This document shows, piece by piece, positions 32,725-43,460 of a stretch of 64,000 nt of DNA. Position numbers and translations under genes: made by a program. Positions within the stretch are counted from its first letter, which is position 1, and every line of letters begins with the position of its first letter. The stretch spans positions 727,377 through 791,376 of the forward strand of contig QVOM02000071.1 of assembly GCA_003586115.2 (NCBI GenBank). Reading direction: 5' to 3'. This DNA is from Salvator merianae (lineage: Eukaryota; Chordata; Lepidosauria; Squamata; Teiidae). The notes beneath the pieces were generated by a model, which saw only the letters and a program-made list of their open reading frames with translations, was not told the DNA's origin and made no database searches.

Positions 32725-33689
32725 GCACAGCAATACTTGGTGTGTGACTGTCTTGCCATCTATTTCAGGCAGATGACCCCCAACCCCCCCCCACTGAACC
32801 AGATGTGCCAGGACTGCATAGCATACAGGACCTGAGATCATGATGAAAGTGTGTAGGAAATCAATGTCATAACAATTTCTTAAACAGGCTACTGATCTGG
32901 ATTTCGGGCAGTCTGAGAAAGTTGAATTGCTTTTTTTTCCCCAAAAAATTACCAAAAAATTACTAAGGCTCAGAGACAGAGCCAATCTAATTCAGCATCA
33001 GCTATCTGAGCTTATTACGACACACCAGCACAGGGCCACCGTTTGAAGCATTGAGGGTGACAGCTGTTTGTCCCATGAGTGAATAAAAAGCAGAAGGGAT
33101 AGAGTTAATATCTTTCTATTGTGATGCCCATTCTAGGAACTGGGATCTAGGGTGATAGTGAAGCTCAGCACACCTAGCAGCAGTGGCCTTCCAGAGTTTT
33201 CCTTATCCAACTGTCTGTGGGACTTGTCACTCAGCAGCAGCATCTGGAGCATCAGAGCTGGGCTGCTTAAGTCCAGTTTACCTACATATATTTATATCTA
33301 TTTCCAAATTATAGAGAGACTAAACTTCACCTGAATGTCTCATATTGGGTTGCAGGTATATCCTAAAAACCATGAGGCATAAAGCCTGAAAACAATGTAA
33401 ACATAATTAGAACAAACCTCCTCCCAAACCCCTGCTGATGGAGCAGCAGCCTGGTCTCATCCCACCCAGCAGTACCGAATGTTGGTGCAGCAGCTCCCAG
33501 GCAGATGTTCCCCAGGAATGGGTAGATGGTGGGAGCAGTCGGCGATGGCAGCTATTTCAGCTGGCAGTAGCTGAGTGAGAGTCTAGGGGCAGCTGAGAGG
33601 ACTTTTGCTTTCTTCTCCATTCCCTTCAGACAGGGTCATTGTGAATGACAGGGATGGATATATTTGCTCAGACACCTCCCTTTGAGGTC
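32725..33689. other. Interior of large hAT, nothing recognised
   Basis: Between the transposase poly(A) site and a CR1 fragment. Another AATAAA occurs near 33081. No domain or exon seen. Confidence 0.4.
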
Positions 33690-33870
33690 CAGATTTCATA
33701 AATATGAATTTTAAGATAAAAGCATAGAAAAGTTTAGTTGGGGACCTTAGAGGCCATCTAGTCAAACCCATCACAGTAACAAATCTGTTCCCTCTCTTCC
33801 ATATGCAATCCATTATAATCTTGCAGATTGATCCCAAGAAGGCTACAGAATGTACTAATTTCACATAATA
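33690..33870 (+). mobile_element. CR1-like LINE 3' fragment
   Basis: GGGGACCTTAGAGGCCATCT followed by AGTCAAACCC is the diagnostic CR1 3' segment (GGACCT..GAGGTCATCTAGTCCAACCC in consensus form). Strongly diverged and short. Confidence 0.6.
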
Positions 33871-34004
33871 TCTCCATTACAAAGATGAAGAACTAGGAGG
33901 AAGATAAGTTTCAGGGCAAATCTCACTGAAAAATGTTCCTATATTGGAATATTTAACTTAGCATTTGCTATGGGCAACCAAGGATTTCCATTGACTGGGA
34001 CACA

Positions 34005-34096
34005 TTTGCATTGACTAAAGCTGAATTGTTCTTCTGGATTATCATGAAGATCTTCATGATAATCCAGAAGAACAATTCGGCTTTAGTCAATGCAAA
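34005..34096. repeat. Spacerless 92-bp palindrome
   Basis: Two 46-bp arms meet at 34050/34051 (centre GAAGATCTTC) with no loop and a single mismatch (GAATTCAGC expected, GAATTCGGC-type change at about 34079). The arms include TGACTAAAGC...CTTCTGGATTATCATGA. Nothing coding. Could be a DNA-transposon end-to-end dimer, a fold-back element or an assembly/amplification artefact. Confidence 0.9.
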
Positions 34097-34284
34097 AGGT
34101 ACTAGACCGAGTCAAACTTGGCACTTGCTGACTGCATGGGCAAATAAATAATAACTTCTTGGCAACAATGCAGAAGTGTATCTTCCAGATTTCTATATAC
34201 CAGTTCTACGCCACAGGGGGTCAGGGAGGAATGCTATCTATATAATCTCTTGACTGAAACTGAGTCTAACCTACAGCATCTGCT

Positions 34285-34380
34285 ATTTCTAGGTGGTCTC
34301 CTATCCAAATACAGCTTTAACCAGGCCAGGTTGTGCTTGGTTACAAGTTCAACCAAGGTCTGCTAAGGGTAGTCTAGAGG
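34285..34380 (-). mobile_element. 5S rRNA-like (SINE3-type) fragment
   Basis: GGTGGTCTCCTATCCAAATAC...AACCAGGCCAGGTTGTGCTTGG...CAAGGTCTGCTAAGGG follows, with substitutions, the reverse complement of vertebrate 5S rRNA (GGTCTCCCATCCAAGTACTAACCAGGCC-type). A 5S-derived SINE head is more likely than a 5S gene because the match is degraded and partial. 5S-derived SINEs are known in squamates and fishes. Confidence 0.55.
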
Positions 34381-35048
34381 AAGCAGAAATGTAACTCTAA
34401 GATAATTGTATGTGAAACAGAATAGCCCACAAAGTTTGTGAAAGGGAATGCAGATTAAACTTTACACTGCCCACCCAGAGTTTCCAAATGAATCGAGAGA
34501 CACAGATTGGAAAGGGGTGGGGTTGGGTATATTTACAAATGGTTAGAGTTAGGGATAGGGGCGGGGCTATTTACAATATTATTTACAGTAAAAAAATATA
34601 GTAATATTTACAAATATTTACAAGGTGCAGGGCATCAAGGCAGGCAGGAGTTCAAGACCTGTAAGGAGAAAGCGATTGCTGATCAGGCCTCCTACAAGTT
34701 TCCCAGGGAATTTGACGGAAAGGGCTTAGCAGTCCAATCCAATCGCAGCATTAACTGCTGGCAAAAGTGCCTTGAAGGATGACCTCCAGCTCCTGGTGGG
34801 GCCAGGGTGATACAGGCTCGCCAGGCATGCTGCCCATTCCAGGCACCTGCTCCAGCTAGCAGGGACAATATGGGCAGGCAGTTGCCCTGCGAGCAACCCT
34901 AACTACCCTATCATCCCTCCCAGCACTGGATCGTCGGCCATAGGCCTTCAACTCACCTTGCGGGCCTGTCCAGGGGAGCCTGCCCCCAGATGGGATCTCT
35001 CACCTCCAGCACTGCGAAGGTGAGCAGCTCCAACCTTGCCTCAATGGC

Positions 35049-37043
35049 CTACTCCTGGCTTCGCCTGGTCTCCATCTCCCACTCCAGGGCCTGCAACCTT
35101 GCCTGGGTCTCCCTGCCTGTGGAAACATAGGAAGAGGCAATTAGAACCTCTAGGCATCTGCCCAGATGCTCCACATCCCCTGTTTTGCAATGGAGGCAAG
35201 AGCACTGTTCCCCTGCATAAGACCCCCCAAAAATGAATACGCACGCTCCCTGGCCACCATCCTCTCCAGGCGAGCATGGGTGGTGGTGGCCTGGGTCTCC
35301 TCCAGGGTGCTGGTGGTCTGGGTCCCATGCTTGATGACCTCTGTTTGGGTGGCCACAGTCCATCTTTCTGGGCCAGTGGGGGGGACCAGAATTCTGCTAC
35401 ATGCTGCTGCTGATGCCTGGTGGTGATGGTGGAGGCAGCGGCGGTGGTGGCGCACTGGTGCCAGTAGCCTGAGCCGCTCCCTCCTCCTCCTCCAGGCAGA
35501 TCTGCAGGGCACTGGAGGAGGAGGAGGGAAATGACCCCTCTAGGGCTGCTGCTGCTGCTGGACTTCCTGAAAAGTGAGAACAATAGGGTAGCACAGCAGC
35601 CGACAGGACGCAAAGGGGATCTTTGCAAGCGGGATCTGCTGCCAGTGCCACCAGTCCCCAAATGGCAGTGCAGCAGCCATCCAATGCTTGCAGGGGGGAG
35701 ACAGGGGTGAAGAAGAGGCTGACCCTTCTGGGCAATACTCACTGCCTTCCTGTGTGGTTGTGGAGGATGGAGCAGTGGGCGGAGGCCTCATTGGCAGAGC
35801 TACAGCTGGGAAGGAGGAAAGACAGGCAGAAGTCATCAGCACATGTCACAACAAGTGTGTTGGTGCACCTTCTGCCCGCGTCAGCATTGGTGGCTGGACA
35901 GGGAATGGTTCCGGTAGGCCCACTTGCCCCTTTCGGAGAGGCTGCCTGCCAGCCAGCCAAGGAAGCATCCTGCTACATTTGCCCCTCCACTCAGTTGAAA
36001 TTACATTTCACCCCCCTGCTGGTGCCCTCAAGTGCTGGCGCCTCCTGCAGCAGGATGCCTGCTGCTGCTGCGGGTGGTTCTGCTCAGGGAGGAGGAAGTA
36101 CCTCAATTAACACCTGACCTTAGGTTTCCTGCTATTCCCTAGTGGCCCCCACAGCATCCCTTCCAAAGGCCAATATACCTTGTGTTGGTGGCTGTGGAGG
36201 AGCAGCCTCCGCCTCCTGCGCCTCCTGCAGGGCTGGCTGGTGGGTGACAGTGCCACTGGCTTCTCCCTCCTCTGCCTCCTCCTCCTCCATCTGGAGGTAT
36301 CGCCGGGCTGGAGTGGAAAGCATAGATTTTTTGATGTGAGATCAATAAGTTTGCAGTTTCGGCCAACTTGTGGTGATCAAATGCATAAAAAACCAATACA
36401 GAATTGATGCCAGCCAATAATGCAGAAAGCAGGAAAAACATTTTTAATCCTGGGGACCTAGGACAGCTCAGTCAGTGGTACTAGACATTACAATTCTATA
36501 TTTCCCCTACATGAGGTCCCTCCCAGTTCTTTCCTGCTGGCATCAGAAGAAGACAAACCACTTCTTCTATCATTGCCAAGAGAATTGTACAGATGCACAA
36601 GCACATCTGTGTCTGTAATTACACCACATTGAATTTAGTGGGGGGGGTAGGGGGAGGCTCATTCGCATGGCACATACCTGAAGACGCCTGGAGGCGATGG
36701 CTCCAGTGGGGCCTCCCGGTGATACCCCAGAGATGGTGGAGCAGGGGGTAGAAGGGAGGCCTCTGATTTCTGGGGGGGACACCTATCATGTGCCTCGATG
36801 GCCCTGTAGAAAGCGCCCACTCAAATATTTAAATTTCCAGCAACACTGGGCCAGAGAGCGTCCGAACCCCTGCACCTGCAGGGTCCTCGAGGCCTCAATG
36901 AAGAGACCTCGATTCCACCTGCAGGTGCAAGTCATGAGCCGTTCCCTTGGCCCAGTGGAGGCAATAAGGGCATCAAGGAGGGCCTCAATTTCGTTTGCCT
37001 GCCAGTATTGGTATGGTGCCATTTTCCCCGATGAGGTGACCAA
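35049..37043 (-). pseudogene. Spliced Myb/SANT-like DNA-binding protein gene of the large hAT
   Basis: Exon 1 (about 36678-37043) encodes a trihelix/Myb-SANT domain: YWQANEIEALLDALI, then RWNRGLFIEASRTLQVQGF, GRSLAQCCWKFKYLSGRF. A frameshift follows, then donor CAG/GTATGTG. Predicted exons: 36179-36307 (ARRYLQMEEEEAEEGEAS, acidic), 35743-35805 (proline/threonine-rich), 35245-35566 (acidic LQICLEEEEGAA, then stop at 35397-35399 and frame change, then HARLERMVARER), 35049-35116 (ETQARLQALEWEMETRRSQE, stop). Acceptors and donors are canonical and phases agree from exon 2 to 3 and across the last junction. N-terminal Myb plus C-terminal charged helix is the plan of transposon accessory proteins that carry transposase to DNA in PIF/Harbinger. 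Exon limits are my prediction; inactive as it stands. Confidence 0.62.
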
Positions 37044-37380
37044 TTAATTGGTTCCTCCCAGTGGACACCTATTGGCTTGGGAAACCTGTGCTGTGATTGG
37101 CTAGGAGCACAGTAGCCACTCTGATTCGCCCTCTCCACGGCGATTAGGTCCTTGGCTGGACACTTCATCCACCATGCCCCTTTAAGGTGTGTGTGTGTGA
37201 GCCAGCCAATCTTACTAAGCCCCGCCTGGGAAGGGCGCCTTTCCCAGCTAGTAGCTAATTACCTCTTTCTGCGCTTTAGACTCTCTGTCTGCACTTCGGC
37301 ATAGAAGCGAATCAGCGCTTAAGCGCTCCTGCTTGGCTCTTTTCCCTCTCGGTTGGCACGGCAGCCTCTGTTCAGCCGCT
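37044..37380. other. Upstream region of the Myb/SANT gene
   Basis: GC-richer sequence with a (TG)n run at 37187-37200 and CCAAT-type motifs (GCCAATC at 37205, ATTGGC near 37072). It would hold the promoter of the - strand gene; no start site can be fixed. Confidence 0.3.
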
Positions 37381-37389
37381 GAAGTATTC

Positions 37390-38275
37390 ATAGCATCATT
37401 GAATCGATGAATCTAGACTTCATTTCCACTGGCACCGGTTGAAAAGGAATCTGAGCTCTCGCCGCAATTTCTGTTCCAACCACAAGCGTGTCATTGGCTT
37501 CACAGCTTCTCTGGACTGTTTTGCACAGTAATCATGAGGTTTCAAAGGGAAAAAAATTCAGGTCAGTCTGCTGACTCAGCTGGAGTCTGGCTGACAAGCA
37601 CCTCCTCGTTAGTGTGGCTGGCTCAGTGTGGCTGGCAAGGGGCTTCAGTGTAAAGAACCACAGCGAGAAGACTAGGAGGCAGACCAACTTAGGCATCCTA
37701 CGTTAGCGGTGGCAGCGCTTATAGATGCTCGATCCCGCCCACCTCTTTTTGTTCTTGATCGGCTCCGAGTAGCAGCCTGGAGGTATGGAAGGCAGCGGAA
37801 GGGGCAGTCTCTGTTCATTCAACTGATGATGTCTTCGTGCCATCTTGGACTCAGGGAATCAAGCCATGGCTGAAAAGGAAACTTGGAGCTCTCGCTGCAA
37901 TTTCTCTTGTAACCGTAACCACGCTGTTGCCTAGAGCTTTTCTGGACTTTTTACACAGTAACGGTGAGGTTTCAAAGGGAAAAAATTCAGGTCAGGCTGC
38001 TGACTCTGTGTAGCCGGAGTCCAGCTGACAAGTGCCATCTCCTCGTTAGCAAAAGAGAGGGCTCAGCGCGGCTGGCAAGCGGCTTCACTTTCATGAACCG
38101 CACCGAGAAGGCTAGGAGGAAGGAACAACTTCGGCGTCCTATGAACGCATCAGCGGTAGCACTTCCGGGCGCTCCTGCTCGCCTCTTTTCCCTCTCGGTC
38201 GGCTCTACGGAGCAGCCAGGACTCAGAGGAATGGAAGGCGGCAGAAGGGACAACCTCCATTCATGCAACGACTAA
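37390..38275. repeat. Tandem duplication in right subterminal region of the large hAT
   Basis: Two units, about 37430-37860 and 37870-38275, share in order AAAAGGAA..GAGCTCTCGC, AATTTCTGTT/AATTTCTCTT, the GAGGTTTCAAAGGGAAAAA block, CAGGTCAG/GTCTGCTGACTC, CTCCTCGTTAG, GGCTTCA, AACCRCA/CCGAGAAG and a GCAGCG/GTAGCACTT end followed in unit 2 by CTCTTTTCCCTCTCGGTCGG, which also precedes unit 1 (37338-37360). The duplication puts the inverted partner of the left end further from the right terminus. Confidence 0.75.
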
Positions 38276-38729
38276 ATGGAGCGACCGCCTTGTGGATTCC
38301 TTCCATCGGGGAATTCAATCTAGTCATCCTGAGTTCCTCGGGATTGTCCAGTGCATAATAGAGTCTTTCCTCGGCTTCATCAGTGCACGCAAGCAGTGCT
38401 GCAAGGCACTGATGCTTTGATGGATCAATTCGACGAATGAGGACAGCGGCAAAGAAAGAGGGAGACTACAAGCGAATGGCGAAGGTCACGAATTTAAGCA
38501 AAAATCGCGCTGACCTTCGCTATTCGGTTTTGTACTTACCTAAGGGAAATGCTGTCTTCGCATTTTGCACAAAAATGGAAAAAATGCCATTTTCGTATGA
38601 AATTCAAACATTATGAAGTCGTTCGACACATCCCTAGTTTGAAGGTTTCATTAACATAGACAAGTAGCTACGGCAATGGGCTTATTATGGGAAGTAATGT
38701 ACTTCACACACAAGCTCTAGAATTCAGGG

Positions 38730-38983
38730 TGTTGCTGTAACCTGGGATGACTCAAACTGACCAATCGTAAGGCGATGTACTAGTGGGCTTCTCGAAGAAT
38801 CTTCTGTAAGTGATATAAAATGCTGAGGCCCCCCCCAGACGTGTCTGTTTGCTTTAGGAATCTATTCTCTTTGCATGACTTTTCTTTCTTTGAGCAAAGA
38901 ATCAAGGGATTTTTATAATCTCCACCTCGGTGTGTTTATTTGGGCCTGGCACACTGGGGAAACGAGCCCTTTAGGGAACAACA
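38730..38983 (+). mobile_element. Endogenous retrovirus 5' LTR
   Basis: About 254 bp bounded by TGTTG and CAACA, the inverted TG...CA ends of retroviral LTRs. It contains a CCAAT motif (38761), a TATA box (TATAAAAT, 38814-38821) and ends 4 bp before a primer-binding site. No matching 3' LTR was found in the window. Confidence 0.78.
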
Positions 38984-38987
38984 AAAT

Positions 38988-39005
38988 TGGCGACCCAGAT
39001 GGAAC
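38988..39005 (+). other. Retroviral primer-binding site
   Basis: TGGCGACCCAGATGGAAC directly after the LTR has the required TGG start (complement of tRNA CCA end). The TGGCGAC beginning suggests an arginine-type tRNA primer but the match to any one tRNA is not exact by memory. Confidence 0.65.
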
Positions 39006-39333
39006 TCACAGGCACTTTTTGGGGGCACAGGCTCTCGTTCAGCGTGCACTGGTGCTGTTTACCTGGAACAGGCCTCTTTCCCCTGGAATCAGGTGCAGGT
39101 GAGCAGCACAAGGGCGTGGTGCCAACAAGTGGAGATTATCAATAAGGGAAAGGTAGTGCCACACCTTGTCACTGTCCTGGACCTCTGGGTTTGAGTTTGA
39201 AACTCTGGGTTAGAGTTTGGAGCTCTGGGTTCGAGTCCCGGAGCATTTGGCTCATCCTGTAGACAAGACATAAATCCTACCGTCCTGGAAACCCAAGACC
39301 ATGGAATGTGGAAGCATGTGAGGGCTCCAGTAA

Positions 39334-39740
39334 GTGGGAACATTTTTTTTTGCAAAGGTCGTCTCGAGGGATGAGCTATGGGAGGAGGACAGAGCTATGG
39401 GAGAGAGCAAGGTGTTGGACCACTCCCCTTTGGCATATGTGTTGAGAAACTGGGGAAGGGTTGCAGGGGAGCCAACGAAAAGGAGAAAAATGAAGTTTTT
39501 CTGTAATGACACACGGCCAGTGTATACAGGAGCACTGGCCAGTGAATGAATCTCTGGAATACAGTGCTATATTGCAATTGACTCTGTTTTGCCATAAAAC
39601 TGATAAACTTGAGGAACTTCTGCATTGGTTTATAGGGAAACAAAGAGACGTAGAGAGAATTTGGCTCATGTGGTGGAGCTCTGCCGCTTGCGAAAGAACA
39701 AAAGGAGATTTTGGTGGATGGGGAGTGGGTAGGGAATGAC
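39334..39740 (+). pseudogene. Endogenous retroviral gag (matrix region) remnant
   Basis: Located about 330 bp after the primer-binding site, where gag should begin. Two reading frames together carry matrix-like features: LDHSPLAYVLRNWGRVAG in one frame (to about 39480), then ESLEYSAILQLTLFC and the following helix in another (about 39545-39690). A frame change near 39500 breaks it, and no capsid, pol or env segment can be recognised downstream. Gag matrix directs virion assembly at the membrane in intact retroviruses; this relic is non-functional. Assigned to the ERV with the LTR at 38730. Genus not determined. Confidence 0.65.
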
Positions 39741-42189
39741 TCTCCACTTGTATATCCTGCCATTCTTTCCTCACCTGTTTCCCCTCCTCTGTCCTATGTT
39801 GCATGTCCAAGGTGTGGAGGCAGAGTGTGTGGTTGCCTTTGTCACAAAGTGGGGAGAGTTGTGTCAGCTCTGGCTGAAGAAGAATTAAAGTTGAGAAAGG
39901 AGCAAAATAAGGTCGAGTGTCTCTCAAGAGTGTGTGTGTGAGAGAGACATTCAATTGCTTAGCTAAATGAAATTTGGGTTTTTGATTATGTACGTGTGTG
40001 TGTTTGGAAGCTCGTCGACTTGTATGAGAGGGGACTGGCCAACCCCCCCTGTACTGGACGATTGAATTGTGTTTGTTCCAGGAGTAAACTTGCAACAAGA
40101 TATTTTGGTATGTTTAATGCCTGAGTGTTCAGAAGCCTGCTTAAATCTGTACAAGTTGCACTTGTGCTTATTTCTTCAGTATTTCCCTCAGTGAAACTTG
40201 CAACAGAATGTTTTCTATGGCCTCAAGAAAACACTGAATAGAATATCTTTTTGTCTTCCTAATGCTGACTTGATGGTTGAGAGTGGAGTGTGGGACGTTC
40301 CAGCTTCTGAGCTGAACTGACTTCCAGTTGCTTGACTGTTTTGATTCTAAAATCCTGTGATGTTTATGAATGCTTTGATTCTCACTGTGACACTGATTAG
40401 GGAGGAAAATGCAATGTGATGATGTGCATTTTTGTGTATCTGTTTCTACATTGGATTTTAATGCTTATTTGTCATTATTAATGGCCCAGAGAATCTTTGT
40501 TACCAAGTCATTTTGTAGGATGAGAAGTTCTGACTCATTGGCCTGCATCTGTTCAGCAGGGAACCCAGGAATGCCATGCTTTTATCCCTTTGGCAACTGT
40601 TGTATATCTGTTAATGCTATTCAAGCTACTAGCCTTAAAACGGAGAACTATGAAGTCGTGTTGTGGTAACGTGCCTAATTGTAATATCTAATCATGGGGA
40701 GGACTGTATAGGTTATATCGTCACTGTCGTATTACTGCTTGAAGTTTTGACAGGGAGATACCTAAAAGTCACCTGCGCTTTTCAGGGGAGTCTGGGTGTG
40801 GGGAATGGGAACAAGACAACTGCGATGGTTCTTTACAGACTGGTTCTAGAAATCTACATTGATGGTTATTTGAGGAAAAGGAATCCTGAATGCAGCATTT
40901 TCCTGCCCCAAGAACAGATAAGTATACTGCACCTCTGCTTTTTGGGATGGACTGATCAGATTTAACTGTTTCTTCCCTGTATGCCTTGCAACAGCACAGC
41001 AGCAATGCATGGCTGAACTTGTGTTGAAGGCAATATCCTCCAGGAAAAGAGAATGCTCTGCTGGAACCACAGAAAAAAGCTGCAGTGTTGGAACCCCTGG
41101 ATGTTACTGAAATGACTGTATGTCTAAGGCTGTTTTCCAACAGATACTGCAAGATTGGAAAGGAATGCAGTGAACTATGGAATAGCGAAGACCCTGGCAA
41201 ATGATGGATGGTGGAATAATCATACCTAGTCATCTCCTTGAGTGTTGTTAGCAGCTCAAAATGTAGGAAAAGGAACACTTGTAACAAGGGAAGTATTGTA
41301 CAAACAGCAATGACAATTGCAAGAGATTGTGAGTAGTGGACACCATTTGGCAACCATTGACTTATTGCAAAGAGCTGGAAGAAGACGTTCGCTAATGTTT
41401 TAGCACCAGGACAGGTTTGTATTGGGATACCCATAACTTTGTTTTATCTAAGAAAAAGTTCAGGCCACAATAAGGTCTCTTCCCTTGAAATTGCTGTTTA
41501 AAAAGGATAATCTGTTCACCCATCATGTTCCTTTATGGTAAGAAAAACATATATATTTTTAAGTGTTTGTTTTGCAGAAGGAGTTACAGCAAAGTGTTTT
41601 TAAAAGGGGGGGGGGAAGGGTATTGTTTTGCTAGCCTAAGAGCACTTGATGTTCTAGTCTGCTAGTGCAAACCAGGAGACCGGGTGTCTTGGATGTATGG
41701 TACGCATGGGAGAAATGCCTGTCTAATGCCTTGCTACCCTACTAACCAGTGACAACAGTGAGGGATGAGATGTAACAATCAATGACTGACAACATCAGCA
41801 ATGGCTGCACCTGTATTTTCCTGGCTCATCAGATCTGGATGGATTGATTTGATTATTACTGCACCATCAAGCTTGAGGACATGAAACCCATGATTATATC
41901 ATAGAGACTGAGCTGGGCTCCCAGGGAAAAGACCAGAATTCACAAGGAAAGCTGGAAAGCTGAACTTTTGAGAGACTTATGTGTTTTTTTTCCTTTCCAG
42001 GAAAAATAAGGATTTATTTTATGGACACTGTGGGGAGATGGTTTCTTTTCATAACTGTTTTTATTTTTCTTATTGCCTTGACTTCTTCTGCAATGTGTTG
42101 TATTTCACTCAAGTATGTTATTAAAAAAACATTTCTGTTTCATATAGGGAGCACCTATATATTGTTTGGAGTCTCTTTAACAAATATTA
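39741..42189. other. Unidentified; possible ERV-derived debris
   Basis: About 2.4 kb. There is a short lysine/glutamate-rich segment at 39850-39910. A 221-codon - strand frame (40769-41434) has no family resemblance and unlikely composition (runs of Leu, Ser, Cys). A G-run sits at 41607-41616. No LTR or pol motif seen. Confidence 0.35.
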
Positions 42190-43460
42190 ATTGATCTTCC
42201 CTATCTTCAGTTGCAAATTTACATCATCATTATTCAAGGTCACCCCCCCTTGCCTTCTTTGTGCCCCTGGATTCAGTTTGAATACTCCATGCCTTATAAT
42301 TTAACAATCTTGTCCTGTCCCTTTTCTTGTGCATCTCCTGTAGCACAGTTAGACCAGCTTTAGTTTCCTTAATTCATTTTTGTAAACGATATCGCTTAGT
42401 GGGGGATTCCATTCCACTGATATTAATTAATAATAATATTATGCCTGTAACTTTTTCTCAATTACATTTCCCTTCCTTCTCTCTCATGTCTATAATTATA
42501 ACCAACCAGCTTTCCCTGTCCCATTTCCCATACTCCCCATTGCAATCTGAATTCCTCTCCTCTCTTCAGAAGGGTGGGATGGTCCCCTCCAGGACTATTT
42601 ACCTTCCTGGAATTTTAACAGCTGTGTTTTTCCTTGTTTCCTCCCAAGCCAATTCATTAACTTATTATCTTTCCCCTTACATTTCATTAGCTATATAATA
42701 ATTTGAAAATAAATCTTAGCTATTATCTTTACAACTAATAACTGCTTATTATCTATTATTACCCCATCCCTCTTACTAATCTACCTACACAAATCCATAT
42801 TCCATCCCAACTTGTCCCTATTCTCTCTCCCTTCTCTCCCCATCTAATCTTGTTCTTTCATATTAATAATTAAATAACAATATTTCATTCACACATCTTT
42901 ATTTTCTCCTTTATACTATTTCCCCTTTATTAGTGATAATCACCACTAGATGATTACATATTAATTTCATTCTTCTCTCGAAGCTTTGTCTTCACTCTGC
43001 AAGTCAGTTCTTTTGCTTTTCATTCACAGCTTGTCTTCTCCCTCTGAGCAGTCTTCCTTCTCACATCATCTTGTCCTTTCTGTGCATTACCAATATCAAC
43101 TCCCAAGGGTCTCAAAAGTTTTCTGCCTTCCTCTGAATGTCATATCTTGTACAGTTTGCCATTATCATACACAAATATTGCTGTCAGAAAGTCTCATGTG
43201 AATCAGAGCCTGCCTCCAGCAGTTTCCTACATATGTGTTGGAGTAAAATTCTTTTTTTAATGGTCTCTGGAACCAGATCTTGAAATGCTCCAATTCTGCT
43301 AATTTTGTAATTCAACTCCTGCACGGGTCTCAAACTTTCTTTGGTAAATGCCATTGTCACTCCCTGGGGGGAGTTTCTGTCTCTAGGTCCCAGGCTTTGT
43401 TCTTCAGTGTCTGAATTTGGGGGGTTCAGAGGTTGCAGAATATTTTCTTAATGTTTTTCG
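42190..43460 (-). mobile_element. L1 5' region (ORF1 end and endonuclease start), decayed
   Basis: The + strand is pyrimidine-rich. On the - strand at about 42330-42430 the sequence resembles the start of the L1 endonuclease, with KRYRLQK and a TVLQEMHK segment corresponding to the canonical LQETH motif. The higher-coordinate part would then be ORF1 and intergenic spacer. Heavily mutated. Confidence 0.45.

Larger units (their letters stand above)
28052..38637 (+). mobile_element. Large (about 10.6 kb) hAT-type transposon carrying transposase plus a Myb/SANT gene
   Basis: Right terminus, read inward: CTAGGGATGTGTCGAACGAC...TTTCATACGAAA. Left terminus: CATGCTTGTGCACAAAGTCA...TTTCATGACGAA. Further in, the left block AACAGAAATTGCAGGAGAGA-CCTTTTC...GTGGAAA...GATTCATCGAT (28315-28385) reappears inverted at about 37395-37475. 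These match as inverted terminal/subterminal repeats of one element. Between them lie a hAT transposase relic (+), a Myb/SANT gene (-), an inverted repeat, and later insertions (CR1 fragment, 5S-like SINE). I could not find a convincing 8-bp target duplication, so the outermost bases are approximate, and two nested elements remain a possible alternative. Confidence 0.65.

Noticed and set aside
34285..34380. Functional 5S rRNA gene
   Set aside because: Match is partial and degraded; fits a SINE remnant.
35041..35742. 233-aa - strand ORF as a single-exon gene
   Set aside because: It is a wrong-frame reading across predicted exons and introns of the Myb/SANT gene; the protein-like segments are in the other frames.
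39376..40098. 240-aa - strand ORF
   Set aside because: Antisense to the ERV gag remnant; composition unlike a protein and no family match.
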